From assembly GCF_008386635.1 (NCBI RefSeq), contig NZ_VUOE01000003.1, positions 186,001 to 250,000 of the forward strand: a stretch of 64,000 nt of DNA. The letters run 5' to 3'. Shown in pieces: positions 53,427 through 63,585 of this stretch; position 1 is the stretch's first letter, and each line of letters starts with the position of its first letter. A program made the translations under genes and the position numbers. This DNA is from Maribacter flavus. Its GTDB lineage: Bacteria; Bacteroidota; Bacteroidia; Flavobacteriales; Flavobacteriaceae. The notes under the pieces were generated by a model. The model was not told where the DNA came from. It ran no database searches and worked only from the letters and a program-made list of their open reading frames with translations.

Positions 53427-53494
53427 TAAGAGAATTCTTTTTAACAAGATAGAAAATATATAGTAGGGTTACACTATTAAGGAAAGTGTCTAAA

Positions 53495-53525
53495 ATGAAA
53501 AAACTCCGGTAATCAGCCGGAGTTT
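53495..53525 (-). terminator. Terminator of rpoD
   Basis: AAACTCCGG/CCGGAGTTT stem, 7-nt loop, with six T on the minus strand. It lies about 110 nt after the rpoD stop; another small hairpin (AACAGT/ACTGTT, 53545-53564) precedes it. Confidence 0.8.
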
Positions 53526-53635
53526 ATTCATCAATCAAAAAACGAACAGTCATGATAAACTGTTTGTAACCTTAAAATTACAACTTATATGCCAAATTTG
53601 CAATTTAACATAAGTTTCACGTGTAATTTTTACGT

Positions 53636-54499
53636 TTAACCTAGATAGGTCTTTAAAATCTTACTTCTAGAGGTGTGTTTTAACCTACGAATGGCTTTTT
53701 CCTTGATTTGTCGTACCCTTTCCCTAGTAAGGTCAAAAGTTTCACCAATTTCCTCCAAGGTCATGGAGTGTTGCCCTGCAAGGCCAAAATAAAGTCTGAT
53801 AACATCGGCTTCCCTTGGAGTCAAGGTTTCCAATGCGCGTTCAATTTCTGTACGAAGCGACTCATGTAGCAATTCCTTGTCCGGATTTGGGGACTCACCA
53901 CTACGTAAAACATCGTACAGGTTGGAATCCTCTCCATCAATTAAAGGGGCGTCCATGGATACGTGACGACCAGAGTTCTTCAGGGATTGTTTTACGTCCT
54001 CAACGGTCATATCCAATTCCTTGGCAATTTCTTCTGCAGAGGGAACCCGTTCATGCGCTTGCTCCAAGAAGGCAAACGTCTTGTTAATTTTGTTAATAGA
54101 ACCAATTTTATTCAAAGGCAAACGAACGATACGAGACTGTTCCGCCAATGCCTGTAATATAGATTGACGGATCCACCATACGGCGTAGGAGATAAACTTA
54201 AATCCCCGCGTTTCGTCAAAACGCTGTGCAGCTTTGATCAGACCAAGGTTTCCCTCGTTGATCAAATCCGGTAAAGTAAGCCCTTGGTTTTGGTATTGCT
54301 TCGCAACCGATACCACGAATCTGAGGTTGGCCTTTGTTAGTTTTTCAAGAGCGATCTGGTCGCCTGCCTTGATGCGTTGTGCCAACTCTACTTCTTCATC
54401 AGCGGTAATCAAGTCCACTTTTCCAATTTCTTGCAAGTACTTGTCCAAGGATGCGGTCTCCCTATTGGTGACCTGTTTTGTAATCTTAAGCTGTCTCAT
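53636..54499 (-). CDS. rpoD: Primary RNA polymerase sigma factor (RpoD/SigA, short Bacteroidota form)
   Basis: 287 residues. Region 1.2 ([25 protein letters not shown]), region 2 ([56 protein letters not shown]), region 3 and region 4.2 helix-turn-helix ([28 protein letters not shown]). No long region 1.1, the normal primary sigma of this phylum, which reads the TTG/TAnnTTTG promoters seen throughout this window. Monocistronic, with a terminator downstream. Confidence 0.95.
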   Translation of the reverse strand: MRQLKITKQVTNRETASLDKYLQEIGKVDLITADEEVELAQRIKAGDQIALEKLTKANLRFVVSVAKQYQNQGLTLPDLINEGNLGLIKAAQRFDETRGFKFISYAVWWIRQSILQALAEQSRIVRLPLNKIGSINKINKTFAFLEQAHERVPSAEEIAKELDMTVEDVKQSLKNSGRHVSMDAPLIDGEDSNLYDVLRSGESPNPDKELLHESLRTEIERALETLTPREADVIRLYFGLAGQHSMTLEEIGETFDLTRERVRQIKEKAIRRLKHTSRSKILKTYLG

Positions 54500-54611
54500 T
54501 AAAGTAAATTAAGTTCAATTTGCATAGACTGCATATACTTATACGTAGATTTTTCCAGAATGTTACAATTGGGTATAAAAAACTTCAAATAATCGATTAA
54601 GTGAATAAAAA

Positions 54612-54636
54612 AGCCCCAACCATTGGTCGGGGCTCT
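54612..54636 (-). terminator. Terminator of pnp
   Basis: AGCCCCAACC (54612-54621) pairs with GGTCGGGGCT (54625-54634) with a G-U pair; a run of A on the plus strand gives U on the minus transcript. Confidence 0.85.
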
Positions 54637-54651
54637 AAATTTTAAGGATTT

Positions 54652-56874
54652 TTAATCCCTTCTTGGTTTTCTATCGCGATCGCGGTTTCTGTCGTTTCCA
54701 CGACGGTCGTCCCTACGATTGTTATCGCGCGGAGGCCTTTCCTTAAAACCTTCAGGTTTTGGCAAAAGAGCCTTACGGGAAACCTTATCCTTTTTAGTTC
54801 TTGGATCAATACCGAAGTATTTCACATCAAACACATCGCCCATGTTTACCACATCAGATACATTTTCAGTACGCTCCCATGCCAATTCAGAAACGTGCAA
54901 CAATACTTCGTTGCCCGGTGCTTCGGTATATTCCACTACGGCACCAAAATCTAACATTTTGATAACCTTTACTTCGTAAACGCTCCCAACTTCCGGCTTG
55001 AACATCAAAGAATCGATTTTTGCAATTACTGCGTCGATTCCCGCCTGGTCCGTACCCAGAATTTCCACGATACCTTCTTCGGTAACCGGATCTTCGTTGA
55101 TAACGATCGTCGTTTTGGTCTCTTTTTGAAGCTCTTGGATTACTTTTCCTCCAGGTCCGATCAAGGCACCTATGTACTCGTTCGGGATGATTCGTGTAAC
55201 CATTTTAGGTGCATGCGGTTTCACATCCGCTCTTGGTGCCTCAATAGTTTCCACCAATTTTTCCAATATATGTAAACGTCCGTCACGGGCTTGTTTCAAG
55301 GCCTTGACCAAGATTTCATAAGAAAGTCCCTTTACTTTGATATCCATCTGACAAGCAGTGATACCATCGGCCGTACCGGTTACTTTAAAGTCCATATCCC
55401 CTAGGTGATCCTCATCTCCCAAAATATCGGAAAGCACGGCATATTTACCTGATTCCATATCGGTAATCAATCCCATGGCAATACCTGAAACGGGTTTTTT
55501 CAATTGGACACCGGCATCCATTAGTGCCATAGTTCCCGAACAAACTGTTGCCATGGATGAAGAACCGTTGGACTCCAACACTTCGGATACTACCCTTACT
55601 GTATATGGACAATCCTCAGGAACCATGCCTTTTAGGGCTCTTTGTGCCAAGTTGCCATGACCGACTTCCCTTCTGGAAGTGCCACGGATCGGTCTAGCCT
55701 CTCCCGTTGAAAAAGGAGGGAAATTATAATGTAGGTAAAAACGCTCCTCTCCTTCAAAAGATGGCATGTCTATTTGATTGGAATCCCTAGAAGTACCCAA
55801 GGTGACCGTAGCCAATGCCTGTGTCTCTCCCCTGGTGAATATAGCAGAACCATGTGTGGATGGTAAATAATCCACTTCGCACCAAATAGGCCGTATGTCC
55901 GTAGTTTTACGACCGTCCAATCGCAGACCTTCGTTCAAAGTAAGGTCTCTTACTGCTGCTTTTTCGGCCTTATAGAAATATTTGGAGATCAATCCACCAA
56001 ATTCTTCCTGCTCCTCTTCGCTGAAAGAGGCTTTCACCTCCTCTTTGATTGCCTCAAAAGCTGCGCTTCTTTCATGTTTAGCAGAACCGGCTTTCGCTAT
56101 TTCATACACCTTACTGTAAGTAAGATCGTGTACTTTTTTCGCCAACGATTCATCCTCTGCTTCCGGTTCGTACTCACGGGTTTCTTTTTTTCCGAATGCC
56201 TCTGCCAACCGAACCTGGGCCGCACACTGTACCTTTATGGCCTCGTGGGCAAATTTAATGGCCTCGGTCATTTCCTCTTCGGAAATTTCATCCATTTCCC
56301 CTTCCACCATCATTACAGAATCGGCAGATGCGCCAATGATCATATCGATATCGGATTCCGCCAATTGAGCTAACGTAGGGTTGATTACGAATTCACCGTT
56401 GACCCTTCCTACACGTACTTCTGAAATTGGGCATTCAAAAGGGAAATCAGATAACTGAATAGCAGCAGAAGCTGCCAAACCGGCCATAGCATCCGGCATT
56501 ACGTTTTCGTCATGGGACATTAACTGAATCATTACTTGAGTTTCGGAATGATAGTCCTTTGGAAACAAGGGTCTCAAAACCCTATCCACCAAACGCATGG
56601 TCAAAACTTCTCCATCGCTGGGACGCGCCTCTCTCTTGAAAAATCCGCCAGGGTAACGCCCCGCGGCGGCAAATTTTTCACGGTAATCCACCGTTAGTGG
56701 CAAGAAATCCACATCGCTTGCCTTGTAGTTGGAAACAACTGTACATAACAGCATACATTTTCCAGATTGAACAACAACAGAACCATGTGCCTGTTTTGCC
56801 AATTTTCCGGTTTCGATAGAAATCTCCCTACCGTCCCCAAGGTCAATGACCTCTCTAAATACTTTTGGAATCAT
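54652..56874 (-). CDS. pnp: Polyribonucleotide nucleotidyltransferase
   Basis: 740 residues with the full PNPase layout: RNase PH-like domain 1 (1-145), helical domain, RNase PH-like domain 2 (about 310-540, [42 protein letters not shown]), KH domain ([11 protein letters not shown], about 565) and S1 domain ([16 protein letters not shown], about 630-700), plus an unusual Arg/Asp-rich tail ([17 protein letters not shown]). It degrades RNA 3' to 5' by phosphorolysis. About 200 bp downstream of rpsO, the classic rpsO-pnp arrangement, but a terminator lies between them. Confidence 0.96.
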   Translation of the reverse strand: MIPKVFREVIDLGDGREISIETGKLAKQAHGSVVVQSGKCMLLCTVVSNYKASDVDFLPLTVDYREKFAAAGRYPGGFFKREARPSDGEVLTMRLVDRVLRPLFPKDYHSETQVMIQLMSHDENVMPDAMAGLAASAAIQLSDFPFECPISEVRVGRVNGEFVINPTLAQLAESDIDMIIGASADSVMMVEGEMDEISEEEMTEAIKFAHEAIKVQCAAQVRLAEAFGKKETREYEPEAEDESLAKKVHDLTYSKVYEIAKAGSAKHERSAAFEAIKEEVKASFSEEEQEEFGGLISKYFYKAEKAAVRDLTLNEGLRLDGRKTTDIRPIWCEVDYLPSTHGSAIFTRGETQALATVTLGTSRDSNQIDMPSFEGEERFYLHYNFPPFSTGEARPIRGTSRREVGHGNLAQRALKGMVPEDCPYTVRVVSEVLESNGSSSMATVCSGTMALMDAGVQLKKPVSGIAMGLITDMESGKYAVLSDILGDEDHLGDMDFKVTGTADGITACQMDIKVKGLSYEILVKALKQARDGRLHILEKLVETIEAPRADVKPHAPKMVTRIIPNEYIGALIGPGGKVIQELQKETKTTIVINEDPVTEEGIVEILGTDQAGIDAVIAKIDSLMFKPEVGSVYEVKVIKMLDFGAVVEYTEAPGNEVLLHVSELAWERTENVSDVVNMGDVFDVKYFGIDPRTKKDKVSRKALLPKPEGFKERPPRDNNRRDDRRGNDRNRDRDRKPRRD

Positions 56875-56925
56875 AAAATGTGATTAAAACCCGAATCATT
56901 TCAGGTTCGTTAAACAATGGTCTCT

Positions 56926-56945
56926 CCGACGTTTTGTATGGTCGG
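56926..56945 (-). promoter_or_regulatory. Hairpin in the pnp leader
   Basis: CCGAC (56926-56930) and GTCGG (56941-56945) can pair about 55 nt upstream of pnp. In E. coli a leader hairpin of pnp is the target of autoregulation; equivalence here is speculative. No TAnnTTTG promoter is visible for pnp. Confidence 0.25.
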
Positions 56946-57042
56946 GTGTTGTTGTGTTGTTGTGTGGACCAATGAAAAACTGTGTGTAGCTTTTTGTGTT
57001 TGTCTATTTTTTTGGCTCCTTAGACATGGAGTATATTTTAAA

Positions 57043-57070
57043 AAAAGGGGATGGTCAACCATCCCCTTTT
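57043..57070 (-). terminator. Terminator of rpsO
   Basis: Perfect 12-bp stem AAAAGGGGATGG/CCATCCCCTTTT with a 4-nt loop and additional T on the minus strand, directly after the rpsO stop. Confidence 0.9.
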
Positions 57071-57074
57071 GTGT

Positions 57075-57344
57075 TTATTTTCTAATACCAAGTTCTTTGA
57101 TAAGCTCCCTGTACTTGACGATATCCTTATTTTTAAGATAGTCCAACAAGCTTCTACGCTTACCTACCAATTTTACCAAAGACCGCTCGGTGTTATAATC
57201 TTTGTGGTTGTTTTTTAAATGTCCGGTCAAGTGATTGATCCGGTGTGTGAACAAAGCGATTTGTCCCTCGGTAGAACCTGTGTTCTCCGCTTTCCCGCCA
57301 TGCTTTTTAAAGATGTCGGCCTTAATTTCCTTGGTTAAATACAT
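57075..57344 (-). CDS. rpsO: 30S ribosomal protein S15
   Basis: 89 residues, standard S15: TGSTEGQIALFTHRINHLTGHLKNNHKDYNTERSLVKLVGKRRSLLDYLK. It binds the central domain of 16S rRNA early in 30S assembly. Flanked by its own promoter and a strong terminator, upstream of pnp. Confidence 0.98.
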   Translation of the reverse strand: MYLTKEIKADIFKKHGGKAENTGSTEGQIALFTHRINHLTGHLKNNHKDYNTERSLVKLVGKRRSLLDYLKNKDIVKYRELIKELGIRK

Positions 57345-57398
57345 TCCAATATTGTTTTAAATGATTTTTATGTATCCGATTTTTTGTAAATCAGGGTG

Positions 57399-57406
57399 CA
57401 AAGATA
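57399..57406 (-). promoter_or_regulatory. Candidate -7 element of rpsO
   Basis: TATCTTTG on the minus strand, 55 bp before the rpsO start. -33 TTG not at the expected distance. Confidence 0.45.
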
Positions 57407-57444
57407 GGTCTTTTTTCAATACCCGACGAACATTTTTACAATGC

Positions 57445-58323
57445 TCAGGCTTTTGCCTTTCGGATGGGTTGATTTTGGATGAGGTCTATGTATAGATTGA
57501 TGTTCTTCTTCAAGTCCTTTCGGTGTGAGATAAAATCCAAAAACCCGTGTTCCAAAACAAATTCGGCGGACTGGAAACCTTCCGGCAATTCTTTACCTGT
57601 GGTATCTTTTACTACCCTTGGTCCCGCGAAGCCGATCAAGGCCCCGGGCTCCGATATATTGATATCGCCCAACATGGCATAGGAAGCCGTGGTGCCACCC
57701 GTAGTTGGGTCCGTACAAAGCGAAATATAGGGTAGGCCAGCGTCTGCCAATTGCGCAAGTTTGGCCGAGGTTTTGGCCAACTGCATCAAGGAAAGGGCAG
57801 CTTCCATCATTCGCGCGCCCCCAGATTTTGAAATCATGACAAAGGGAACCTTTTTCTTAATGGCATAATCAATTCCCCTCGCGATTTTTTCACCTACGAC
57901 GCTACCCATGGATCCCCCAATAAACGCAAAGTCCATACAGCAGATTACGATATCCTTTCCTAAGGATTTACCGAACCCGGTACGAACTGCATCGGTAAGA
58001 CCTGTTTTCTTTTGGGCGGCCTTTAACCTGTCAACGTATTTTTTAGTGTCCTCAAATTTTAAAGGGTCCTTGGAAGAAAGTTTGGCATCCAATTCGGTGA
58101 ATTTGTTGTCATCGAACAAAATCTGGAAATATTCCTTGCTGCCAATACGTACATGGTAATCATCTTCCGGACTTACGTAAAAGTTTTTGGCAAGATCCTC
58201 AGATTCTACGATCTTACCGGTAGGAGATTTATACCAAAGTCCTTTAGGGGTGTCCTTTTTTTCCTCTGTGGAAGTCTGGATTCCTTTTTCCTTTCTTTTA
58301 AACCAAGCCGTCATGTCTTCCAT
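57445..58323 (-). CDS. accD: Acetyl-CoA carboxylase carboxyltransferase subunit beta, zinc ligands missing
   Basis: 292 residues (289 if ATG 58314 is used, [12 protein letters not shown]). The crotonase-type core is standard ([61 protein letters not shown]). With AccA it transfers the carboxyl group from biotin to acetyl-CoA, the first step of fatty acid synthesis. The N-terminal Cys4 zinc ribbon of most AccD proteins is degenerate: the four Cys positions hold S33, G36, S51 and D54 (KSPTG and VSPEDDYH), while the fold-bearing Pro, Tyr and His are kept. It lies 21 bp downstream of fbaA, same direction, likely one operon. Confidence 0.93.
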   Translation of the reverse strand: MEDMTAWFKRKEKGIQTSTEEKKDTPKGLWYKSPTGKIVESEDLAKNFYVSPEDDYHVRIGSKEYFQILFDDNKFTELDAKLSSKDPLKFEDTKKYVDRLKAAQKKTGLTDAVRTGFGKSLGKDIVICCMDFAFIGGSMGSVVGEKIARGIDYAIKKKVPFVMISKSGGARMMEAALSLMQLAKTSAKLAQLADAGLPYISLCTDPTTGGTTASYAMLGDINISEPGALIGFAGPRVVKDTTGKELPEGFQSAEFVLEHGFLDFISHRKDLKKNINLYIDLIQNQPIRKAKA

Positions 58324-58344
58324 TTAAAAAGTTATCGACTAAAA

Positions 58345-59412
58345 TTATAGCGTATTCACGTTATTGAGATCCTCAAAGGCTTTCTTTAAGCGCTCTACAA
58401 AGGAGGTCTCGCCATTTCTCAACCAAACTCTTGGGTCATAAAACTTTTTATTGGGCTCATCGGCTCCTTTTGGGTTCCCTATTTGGGATTGTAGATAATC
58501 CTTGTTGTCCTGGACATAATCTCGTACACCCGCCAAGAAGGCATATTGCAAATCTGTATCGATATTCATTTTTATCACCCCATAGCTGATGCCTTCCCTG
58601 ATTTCCTCAACGGAAGAACCGGATCCACCGTGGAATACAAAATCGATATGGTTGTGCCCAACGCCGTATTTTTCCGAAATAAATTCTTGGGAATTTTTAA
58701 GGATTTTTGGGGTAAGCTTTACGTTTCCTGGTTTGTATACACCGTGTACGTTCCCAAAGGCCGCTGCGATGGTAAATCGATGGCTTACTTTGGAGAGCTC
58801 CTCATAAGCGTATGCTACTTCTTCCGGTTGGGTATACAGTTTAGAATCGTCCACATCAGAATTATCCACACCATCTTCCTCTCCACCGGTAATTCCCAAT
58901 TCTATCTCCAAGGTCATTTCCATCTTGCTCATGCGCTCCAAGTACTGCTTGCAGATTTCGATGTTTTCCTCCAAAGGCTCTTCTGATAAGTCTATCATAT
59001 GCGAACTGAACAGGGATTTTCCAGTTTCGGCATAATGTTTTTCACTGGCGTCCAAAAGTCCATCGATCCATGGCAATAGTTTTTTTGCACAATGGTCCGT
59101 ATGCAGGATTACCGTGGCTCCATACGCTTCAGCCAATTGATGTACATGTTTGGCACCGGCAACCGCTCCTAATATGGCCGCCTTCTGCCCCTCATTGGAA
59201 AGTCCTTTTCCTGCGTTGAACTGGGCACCACCATTTGAAAATTGGATGATGACCGGTGCGTTCAAGCTCGAGGCGGTTTCAAGTACTCCATTTATGGTGT
59301 TGGAACCTATTACGTTTACGGCAGGTAATGCAAATGCCTTTTCTTTTGCATATTTGAAAATTTCCTGAACCTGGTCTCCGGTAGCTACGCCCGGCTTAAT
59401 ATTGTGAGCCAT
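58345..59412 (-). CDS. fbaA: Class II fructose-bisphosphate aldolase
   Basis: 355 residues, class IIA aldolase. Zinc ligands in LHTDHCAKK (about 106-110) and in HGV/HGGSGSS (about 265); GVYKPGNVKL and DTDLQYAF near the end are typical. It splits or forms fructose 1,6-bisphosphate in glycolysis and gluconeogenesis. A full promoter lies just upstream inside the end of the tamL-like gene. accD follows after 21 bp. Confidence 0.96.
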   Translation of the reverse strand: MAHNIKPGVATGDQVQEIFKYAKEKAFALPAVNVIGSNTINGVLETASSLNAPVIIQFSNGGAQFNAGKGLSNEGQKAAILGAVAGAKHVHQLAEAYGATVILHTDHCAKKLLPWIDGLLDASEKHYAETGKSLFSSHMIDLSEEPLEENIEICKQYLERMSKMEMTLEIELGITGGEEDGVDNSDVDDSKLYTQPEEVAYAYEELSKVSHRFTIAAAFGNVHGVYKPGNVKLTPKILKNSQEFISEKYGVGHNHIDFVFHGGSGSSVEEIREGISYGVIKMNIDTDLQYAFLAGVRDYVQDNKDYLQSQIGNPKGADEPNKKFYDPRVWLRNGETSFVERLKKAFEDLNNVNTL

Positions 59413-59464
59413 AATCTTTGTGGGTCTAATTAGTTTCTAAAAATGTGCAACAAAAGTAATAAAA

Positions 59465-59496
59465 CAAATATACTTAGAAGGGATAGTTTATGCCAA
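59465..59496 (-). promoter_or_regulatory. Promoter of fbaA-accD (TTG-N21-TATATTTG)
   Basis: On the minus strand TTG (59496-59494) and TATATTTG (59472-59465) are 21 bp apart. The -33 element lies inside the last codons of the upstream tamL-like gene. A second -7 match TACTTTTG lies at 59458-59451. Confidence 0.7.
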
Positions 59497-62065
59497 TTTG
59501 CAAAACTGAATTGGCAAAATTATAATCGCGAAACCATCTTTTTGAAGGAATTTCAGCGGGATTATAGGTCTTGAATCCAAGGTCTAACCGGAATAAAAAG
59601 TAGGTGAAATCATAGCGTAGCCCAAAACCCGAGCCCAAGGCAATATCCCGTAAGGATTCCAGTCCGTTAAAGGTGGCATCCTCGTTCTCCACATCGTCAA
59701 AAACATTCCAGATATTTCCTGCATCCGCAAATAAGGCGCCGTTTAAATCGCCAAACAGTGGAAACCGATACTCCAGGTTTAAGGCCAATTTTAAATTAGC
59801 TTCATTAAAGTCGTTTAGGGCGGAGGTGCGTCCAGGCCCTAGGGAATACGGGAACCAGGCCCGGTTGTCGTTCGAGCCTCCGGCAAAATAACTACGTACA
59901 AAGGGTATGTTATCTGAATTTCCATAAGGGATGGCGATACCAAAAAAGGTTCTGGCCGCCAGTACATTAGAACGGGACAGGTCCCAATATTTCACATAGT
60001 CGAACTCGGTCTTTATATACTGTGAAAAGGGTACGTTAAAAACCAAAAGCTGTCCATCATCATTTTCATTAAAAGGGATAAAATTGGAAAAACCGGAGAG
60101 TAAGTTCCCGGCACTTTCAACCTTGAACCGGAACTGATAAAAATTGTTATCCAAAATACCATTTCGGTTATTCTTATTGAACGTGTAGTTGGTAGTGAAA
60201 ATTAGGTTGTTCTCCGTTAAACGTTGTTCTCGCTCGGCGATACTTCTCACATCGCCAATCTGTTCTTGATTGAGATCGTTTATTTCACCTGAAATTACGT
60301 CCCTTATAAAGCTAGAAGTACCAATGGTATCATTAGTGCTCGTGGTTACGGTGGTGAGGTTATCGTTCTCATCAAAATAATCTGGATTCACCACATTGGA
60401 ATTGGCTGCTATTGCATTTAGTTGATTGTAGGTTGTTCTATACACATCATAAAAACGATTCCTGTTCACGTTTCTAACGAATTGGATATTTAATAGTTCG
60501 ATAGCGTGTTTTTTAAAATCATTGGGGGACCAATTATAACCTAGTATTGCATTGAGGGTCTGTTTGTCCAAACCAATATTTTTTTGAAAACTGGTACCCG
60601 CCGAAATTCTTGTTTTTGGCAGGGAATAGTCAGGTATTAGGTTGGTCCTGTTTACAAACGGAAACCATATTCTTGGAAAGTCAAGTGAGATGTCCCCACC
60701 GATTTCGGAGAAAAAATCATCGGGGAAAATATCGGTACTTAAAAGGCCAAAGGTGCCATCGGCCGAAATGCTTAAATTTTCAGCGCCTTTAAAAATATTT
60801 CGTATCAATAAAGAGGCACCCATACCCACACCGATGCGACGTAAATTCGACCGACTTACCTCAAAATTTGTACCCAAGGAATACTTTGATTTTGGTGCGA
60901 GATAGATATTGGTGTTGACCAAATTTTGGATACTGTCCTCCTCAAAAATAATATTGGGATATTTAAAAATGTTAAGACTGTTCAGCTGTCTGGATGTTCT
61001 GATCTTGTCCAGGTCTCTATAGATACTGTCTTTTTCAAAGAAAATGGCATCGGCCAGGGTCTTTGGCTTGATTTTGAATTTTCCGGAGTAGTAAATATTA
61101 AGGTCCTCGTATCGTACGGAATCCAAGGGGGCACTCTCCGTCGTCGATAAAAAATTCGTAAAGACATTTACTTTGTTGATTTTCTCTACCCTATATTCCG
61201 ATGTGGTGACTTGATTTTCGCCCCGTCTCCTTAAATCGCCAATATTAAGATTGATATTCATCTTTTGATCGTTCGATGCCCTTACGGTATCCCTTTCAAT
61301 ATCAAATGTGATGGAACTTTCCTGAAAATTTCTAATGCCACTGTTCCTGAAAATCCCCGTCAATCGTTCCCGCTCCAGGGTAAAATTGTTCAGGTCAAAT
61401 TGTTCTCCTTTCTTCACCAGGGACGCATCGGCATGTAAAAAATAAATTGAATCGATCGCTTTTGAGGAAATATCATTGGAAAGGGAATCTATGTAGTAAG
61501 GCTTACCCAAATTGATCCTGTAATCTACCGCCACCTTTCTTTTTCCGTTCGTGGAATCAATGAGGTAGGTGGTACTGTTGTTAAAATACCCTTTGCTGTT
61601 GTAGAAGGCACTCAGCCGTTCCAAACTTCGTCTGGTTTGGGTGGTGTCCAAAATTACCGGGGCCTCGCCCACATCCTTGAGCCATACACTTAGACCTTTT
61701 ACCAGAAAAGACTCGCCCAAACGGTCCACTTGTTTTCTGGAGAGCAGTTTCTCGAGACGCTTCTGCCTATTCGGTTTTTTGTTGAGCCAAGCCTGATAAA
61801 GGGAATCCGGATTTTCCTTTGCCAGGTTATAGAGGTTCAGTCGCAAGGGATATCCTAAAATAGCGGTATTGGTCTTCTGATAAATGAGACTTTGAACGTC
61901 CTCGTTCGTTACCTTCACAGAATCCACCAAGATGGTGTTTTTCACGATCAGATACTCTTCTTCCTCAACCTTTTTGAGCGAATTACAGGATGTGGAACCT
62001 ATTGCCAGTAGCAAGATTAAGCTTATTTTAGCTATGTGGTATTTATAGCATGCTACCGTCTTCAT
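59474..62065 (-). CDS. BamA/TamA-family outer-membrane lipoprotein (TamL-like)
   Basis: 863 residues from ATG 62065 (MKTVACYKYHIAKISLILLL); an in-frame ATG at 62074 adds three residues. Lipoprotein Cys at about 27 (IGSTSCNSL). POTRA-type repeats (about 30-370, each starting with a short motif such as YLIVKNTILVDS) precede a 16-strand Omp85 barrel ending in NSVLQIGINYPF, the C-terminal signal recognised by the BAM machinery. Bacteroidota TamL proteins are lipidated members of this superfamily, thought to work with TamB in envelope assembly. No tamB gene is in the window, so TamL rather than another Omp85 relative is an inference. Divergent from the TrmH-family gene. Confidence 0.82.
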   Translation of the reverse strand: MKTVACYKYHIAKISLILLLAIGSTSCNSLKKVEEEEYLIVKNTILVDSVKVTNEDVQSLIYQKTNTAILGYPLRLNLYNLAKENPDSLYQAWLNKKPNRQKRLEKLLSRKQVDRLGESFLVKGLSVWLKDVGEAPVILDTTQTRRSLERLSAFYNSKGYFNNSTTYLIDSTNGKRKVAVDYRINLGKPYYIDSLSNDISSKAIDSIYFLHADASLVKKGEQFDLNNFTLERERLTGIFRNSGIRNFQESSITFDIERDTVRASNDQKMNINLNIGDLRRRGENQVTTSEYRVEKINKVNVFTNFLSTTESAPLDSVRYEDLNIYYSGKFKIKPKTLADAIFFEKDSIYRDLDKIRTSRQLNSLNIFKYPNIIFEEDSIQNLVNTNIYLAPKSKYSLGTNFEVSRSNLRRIGVGMGASLLIRNIFKGAENLSISADGTFGLLSTDIFPDDFFSEIGGDISLDFPRIWFPFVNRTNLIPDYSLPKTRISAGTSFQKNIGLDKQTLNAILGYNWSPNDFKKHAIELLNIQFVRNVNRNRFYDVYRTTYNQLNAIAANSNVVNPDYFDENDNLTTVTTSTNDTIGTSSFIRDVISGEINDLNQEQIGDVRSIAEREQRLTENNLIFTTNYTFNKNNRNGILDNNFYQFRFKVESAGNLLSGFSNFIPFNENDDGQLLVFNVPFSQYIKTEFDYVKYWDLSRSNVLAARTFFGIAIPYGNSDNIPFVRSYFAGGSNDNRAWFPYSLGPGRTSALNDFNEANLKLALNLEYRFPLFGDLNGALFADAGNIWNVFDDVENEDATFNGLESLRDIALGSGFGLRYDFTYFLFRLDLGFKTYNPAEIPSKRWFRDYNFANSVLQIGINYPF

Positions 62066-62089
62066 AGAAATCAAAAATACATCATTTGA

Positions 62090-62812
62090 ATGGTTGTGAA
62101 AAGTGAATTGAAACTTATAAAAAACCTACAGCAAAAAAAATACCGAAATGAAAATGGCCTTTTTGTGATGGAAGGTAAAAAGGCGGTGGAGGAACTTTTG
62201 GAGTCTGGATTTAAGGCCTATAAAATCTTTACGACTGGACAAGAATTGCAAGGTTCAAAAGCTTTTGAAGTAGAACCGATTTCCATGAAGGAGCTAAAGC
62301 AGATTAGCAGTTTAAAAAATCCTAACGGTGTTATGGGGGTTTTCCATAAGAAAATAACTACCGATTTAAAGGTGGATGGGTGGACGGTCGTTTTGGACGG
62401 AGTGCAAGACCCAGGTAATTTGGGTACTATCATCAGGTTGTGCGATTGGTTTGGGATCGAGAACCTCATCTGTTCCAAAGAGACCGTGGATTGCTATAAT
62501 CCAAAGGTATTGCAGGCCACCATGGGCTCCATTGCCCGTGTCAATATTTTCTATAAGGATTTGACAAACTTTCTAAACGCTACCAAAGTACCTGTTTACG
62601 GCGCTTTCATGGAAGGAGAAAATATCCATAAAACAAAATTGCCGGAAAATGGCATCCTGATTCTTGGAAATGAAGGAAACGGTATTTCAGATACCGTTCG
62701 AAAGTTGTGCGATTATGAAGTTAGTATTCCGCAATTCGGGAAAAAAACCACCGAAAGTTTGAACGTGGCCACTGCCACGGCCATATTTTTGAATGAAATT
62801 AAACGCAAGTAG
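62090..62812 (+). CDS. TrmH/SpoU-family RNA 2'-O-methyltransferase
   Basis: 240 residues. An N-terminal substrate-binding domain (KYRNENGLFVMEGKKAVEELLES) precedes a SPOUT knot with VLDGVQDPGNLGTIIRLCDWFG (motif 1), ILGNEGNGIS (motif 2) and IPQFGKKTTESLNVATATAIFLNEI (motif 3). It methylates a ribose 2'-OH in rRNA or tRNA using SAM; RlmB-like 23S targets are common but the target is not assignable. Divergent from the tamL-like gene and convergent with porT. Confidence 0.93.
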   Translation: MVVKSELKLIKNLQQKKYRNENGLFVMEGKKAVEELLESGFKAYKIFTTGQELQGSKAFEVEPISMKELKQISSLKNPNGVMGVFHKKITTDLKVDGWTVVLDGVQDPGNLGTIIRLCDWFGIENLICSKETVDCYNPKVLQATMGSIARVNIFYKDLTNFLNATKVPVYGAFMEGENIHKTKLPENGILILGNEGNGISDTVRKLCDYEVSIPQFGKKTTESLNVATATAIFLNEIKRK

Positions 62813-62827
62813 CAAGCTTATCCACCT

Positions 62828-63556
62828 CTATTCAAAAGTGAAATTGATAAAGATGCCTCGGGATTTCATGGAGGCGATATTCCCTGTCCAGGGGCTGTTG
62901 GGATCGTTGTCCCTTATCAATTCATCGGTAAGTGCAAATACCCCTCTTATGGACGGGCTGAATTTAAAATACTCCAGATAGAAATCGATACCAAAGCCCA
63001 ACTCATAATTATAGACCCATTTGGTCATTCTATAGGTACGGGAAAGGTTATCGTCCAAGCTAGCTTCGTTACTACCCAAATTTAGGGACGCTGAACCACC
63101 ACCTATTAAAAACGGTTTCCAGTTACCTAGTCTTCGGGTGCTTACTTTTAAAAGTAACGGAAAGTTTATGTAGGTCGATTTTACCTCTCTTAGTGCATCC
63201 CTTTCTTCTTCCAATAATGGGGAGGGAAAACCTAAAAGTCTTGAAGTATAGTGAAGGCCCGGTTCCAACCGTACGTCCAGAAATTCGTTAATACGCATTT
63301 CCCCAATTAATCCTACGTTGAATCCCAATGACTTGGCAACTTGTACGTTGGTAAGATCCTTGCCGTTGGCATCGAACCCCAAATCGTCCTCGTATTCAAA
63401 CTTAAAGTCATACTGGTTCAAACCTAAAAAATATCCCCAGTTCAGGAATTTTTTATCTTCGTTCTCCTTATTTAGAACGGGGTTTTCGTTGAACTGGCCA
63501 TAAAGGTTCGGGGTCAATATAAGGATACCCAAACATGTGAAAAACCATTTTTTCAT
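62828..63556 (-). CDS. porT: Type IX secretion protein PorT (outer-membrane barrel)
   Basis: 242 residues with a signal peptide (FFTCLGILILTPNLYGQ). Barrel strands alternate through the chain (FLNWGYFLGLNQYDFKFEYED, LRLEPGLHYTSR, FSPSIRGVFALTDE) and the protein ends in GIFINFTFE, a typical last strand. This is the PorT/SprT protein needed for type IX secretion and, in F. johnsoniae, for gliding-adhesin export. It follows ubiE by 29 bp in the same direction, a neighbourhood conserved in the family. Confidence 0.9.
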   Translation of the reverse strand: MKKWFFTCLGILILTPNLYGQFNENPVLNKENEDKKFLNWGYFLGLNQYDFKFEYEDDLGFDANGKDLTNVQVAKSLGFNVGLIGEMRINEFLDVRLEPGLHYTSRLLGFPSPLLEEERDALREVKSTYINFPLLLKVSTRRLGNWKPFLIGGGSASLNLGSNEASLDDNLSRTYRMTKWVYNYELGFGIDFYLEYFKFSPSIRGVFALTDELIRDNDPNSPWTGNIASMKSRGIFINFTFE

Positions 63557-63585
63557 TTACTCAAATGTCAATCGTTGTAATACCC

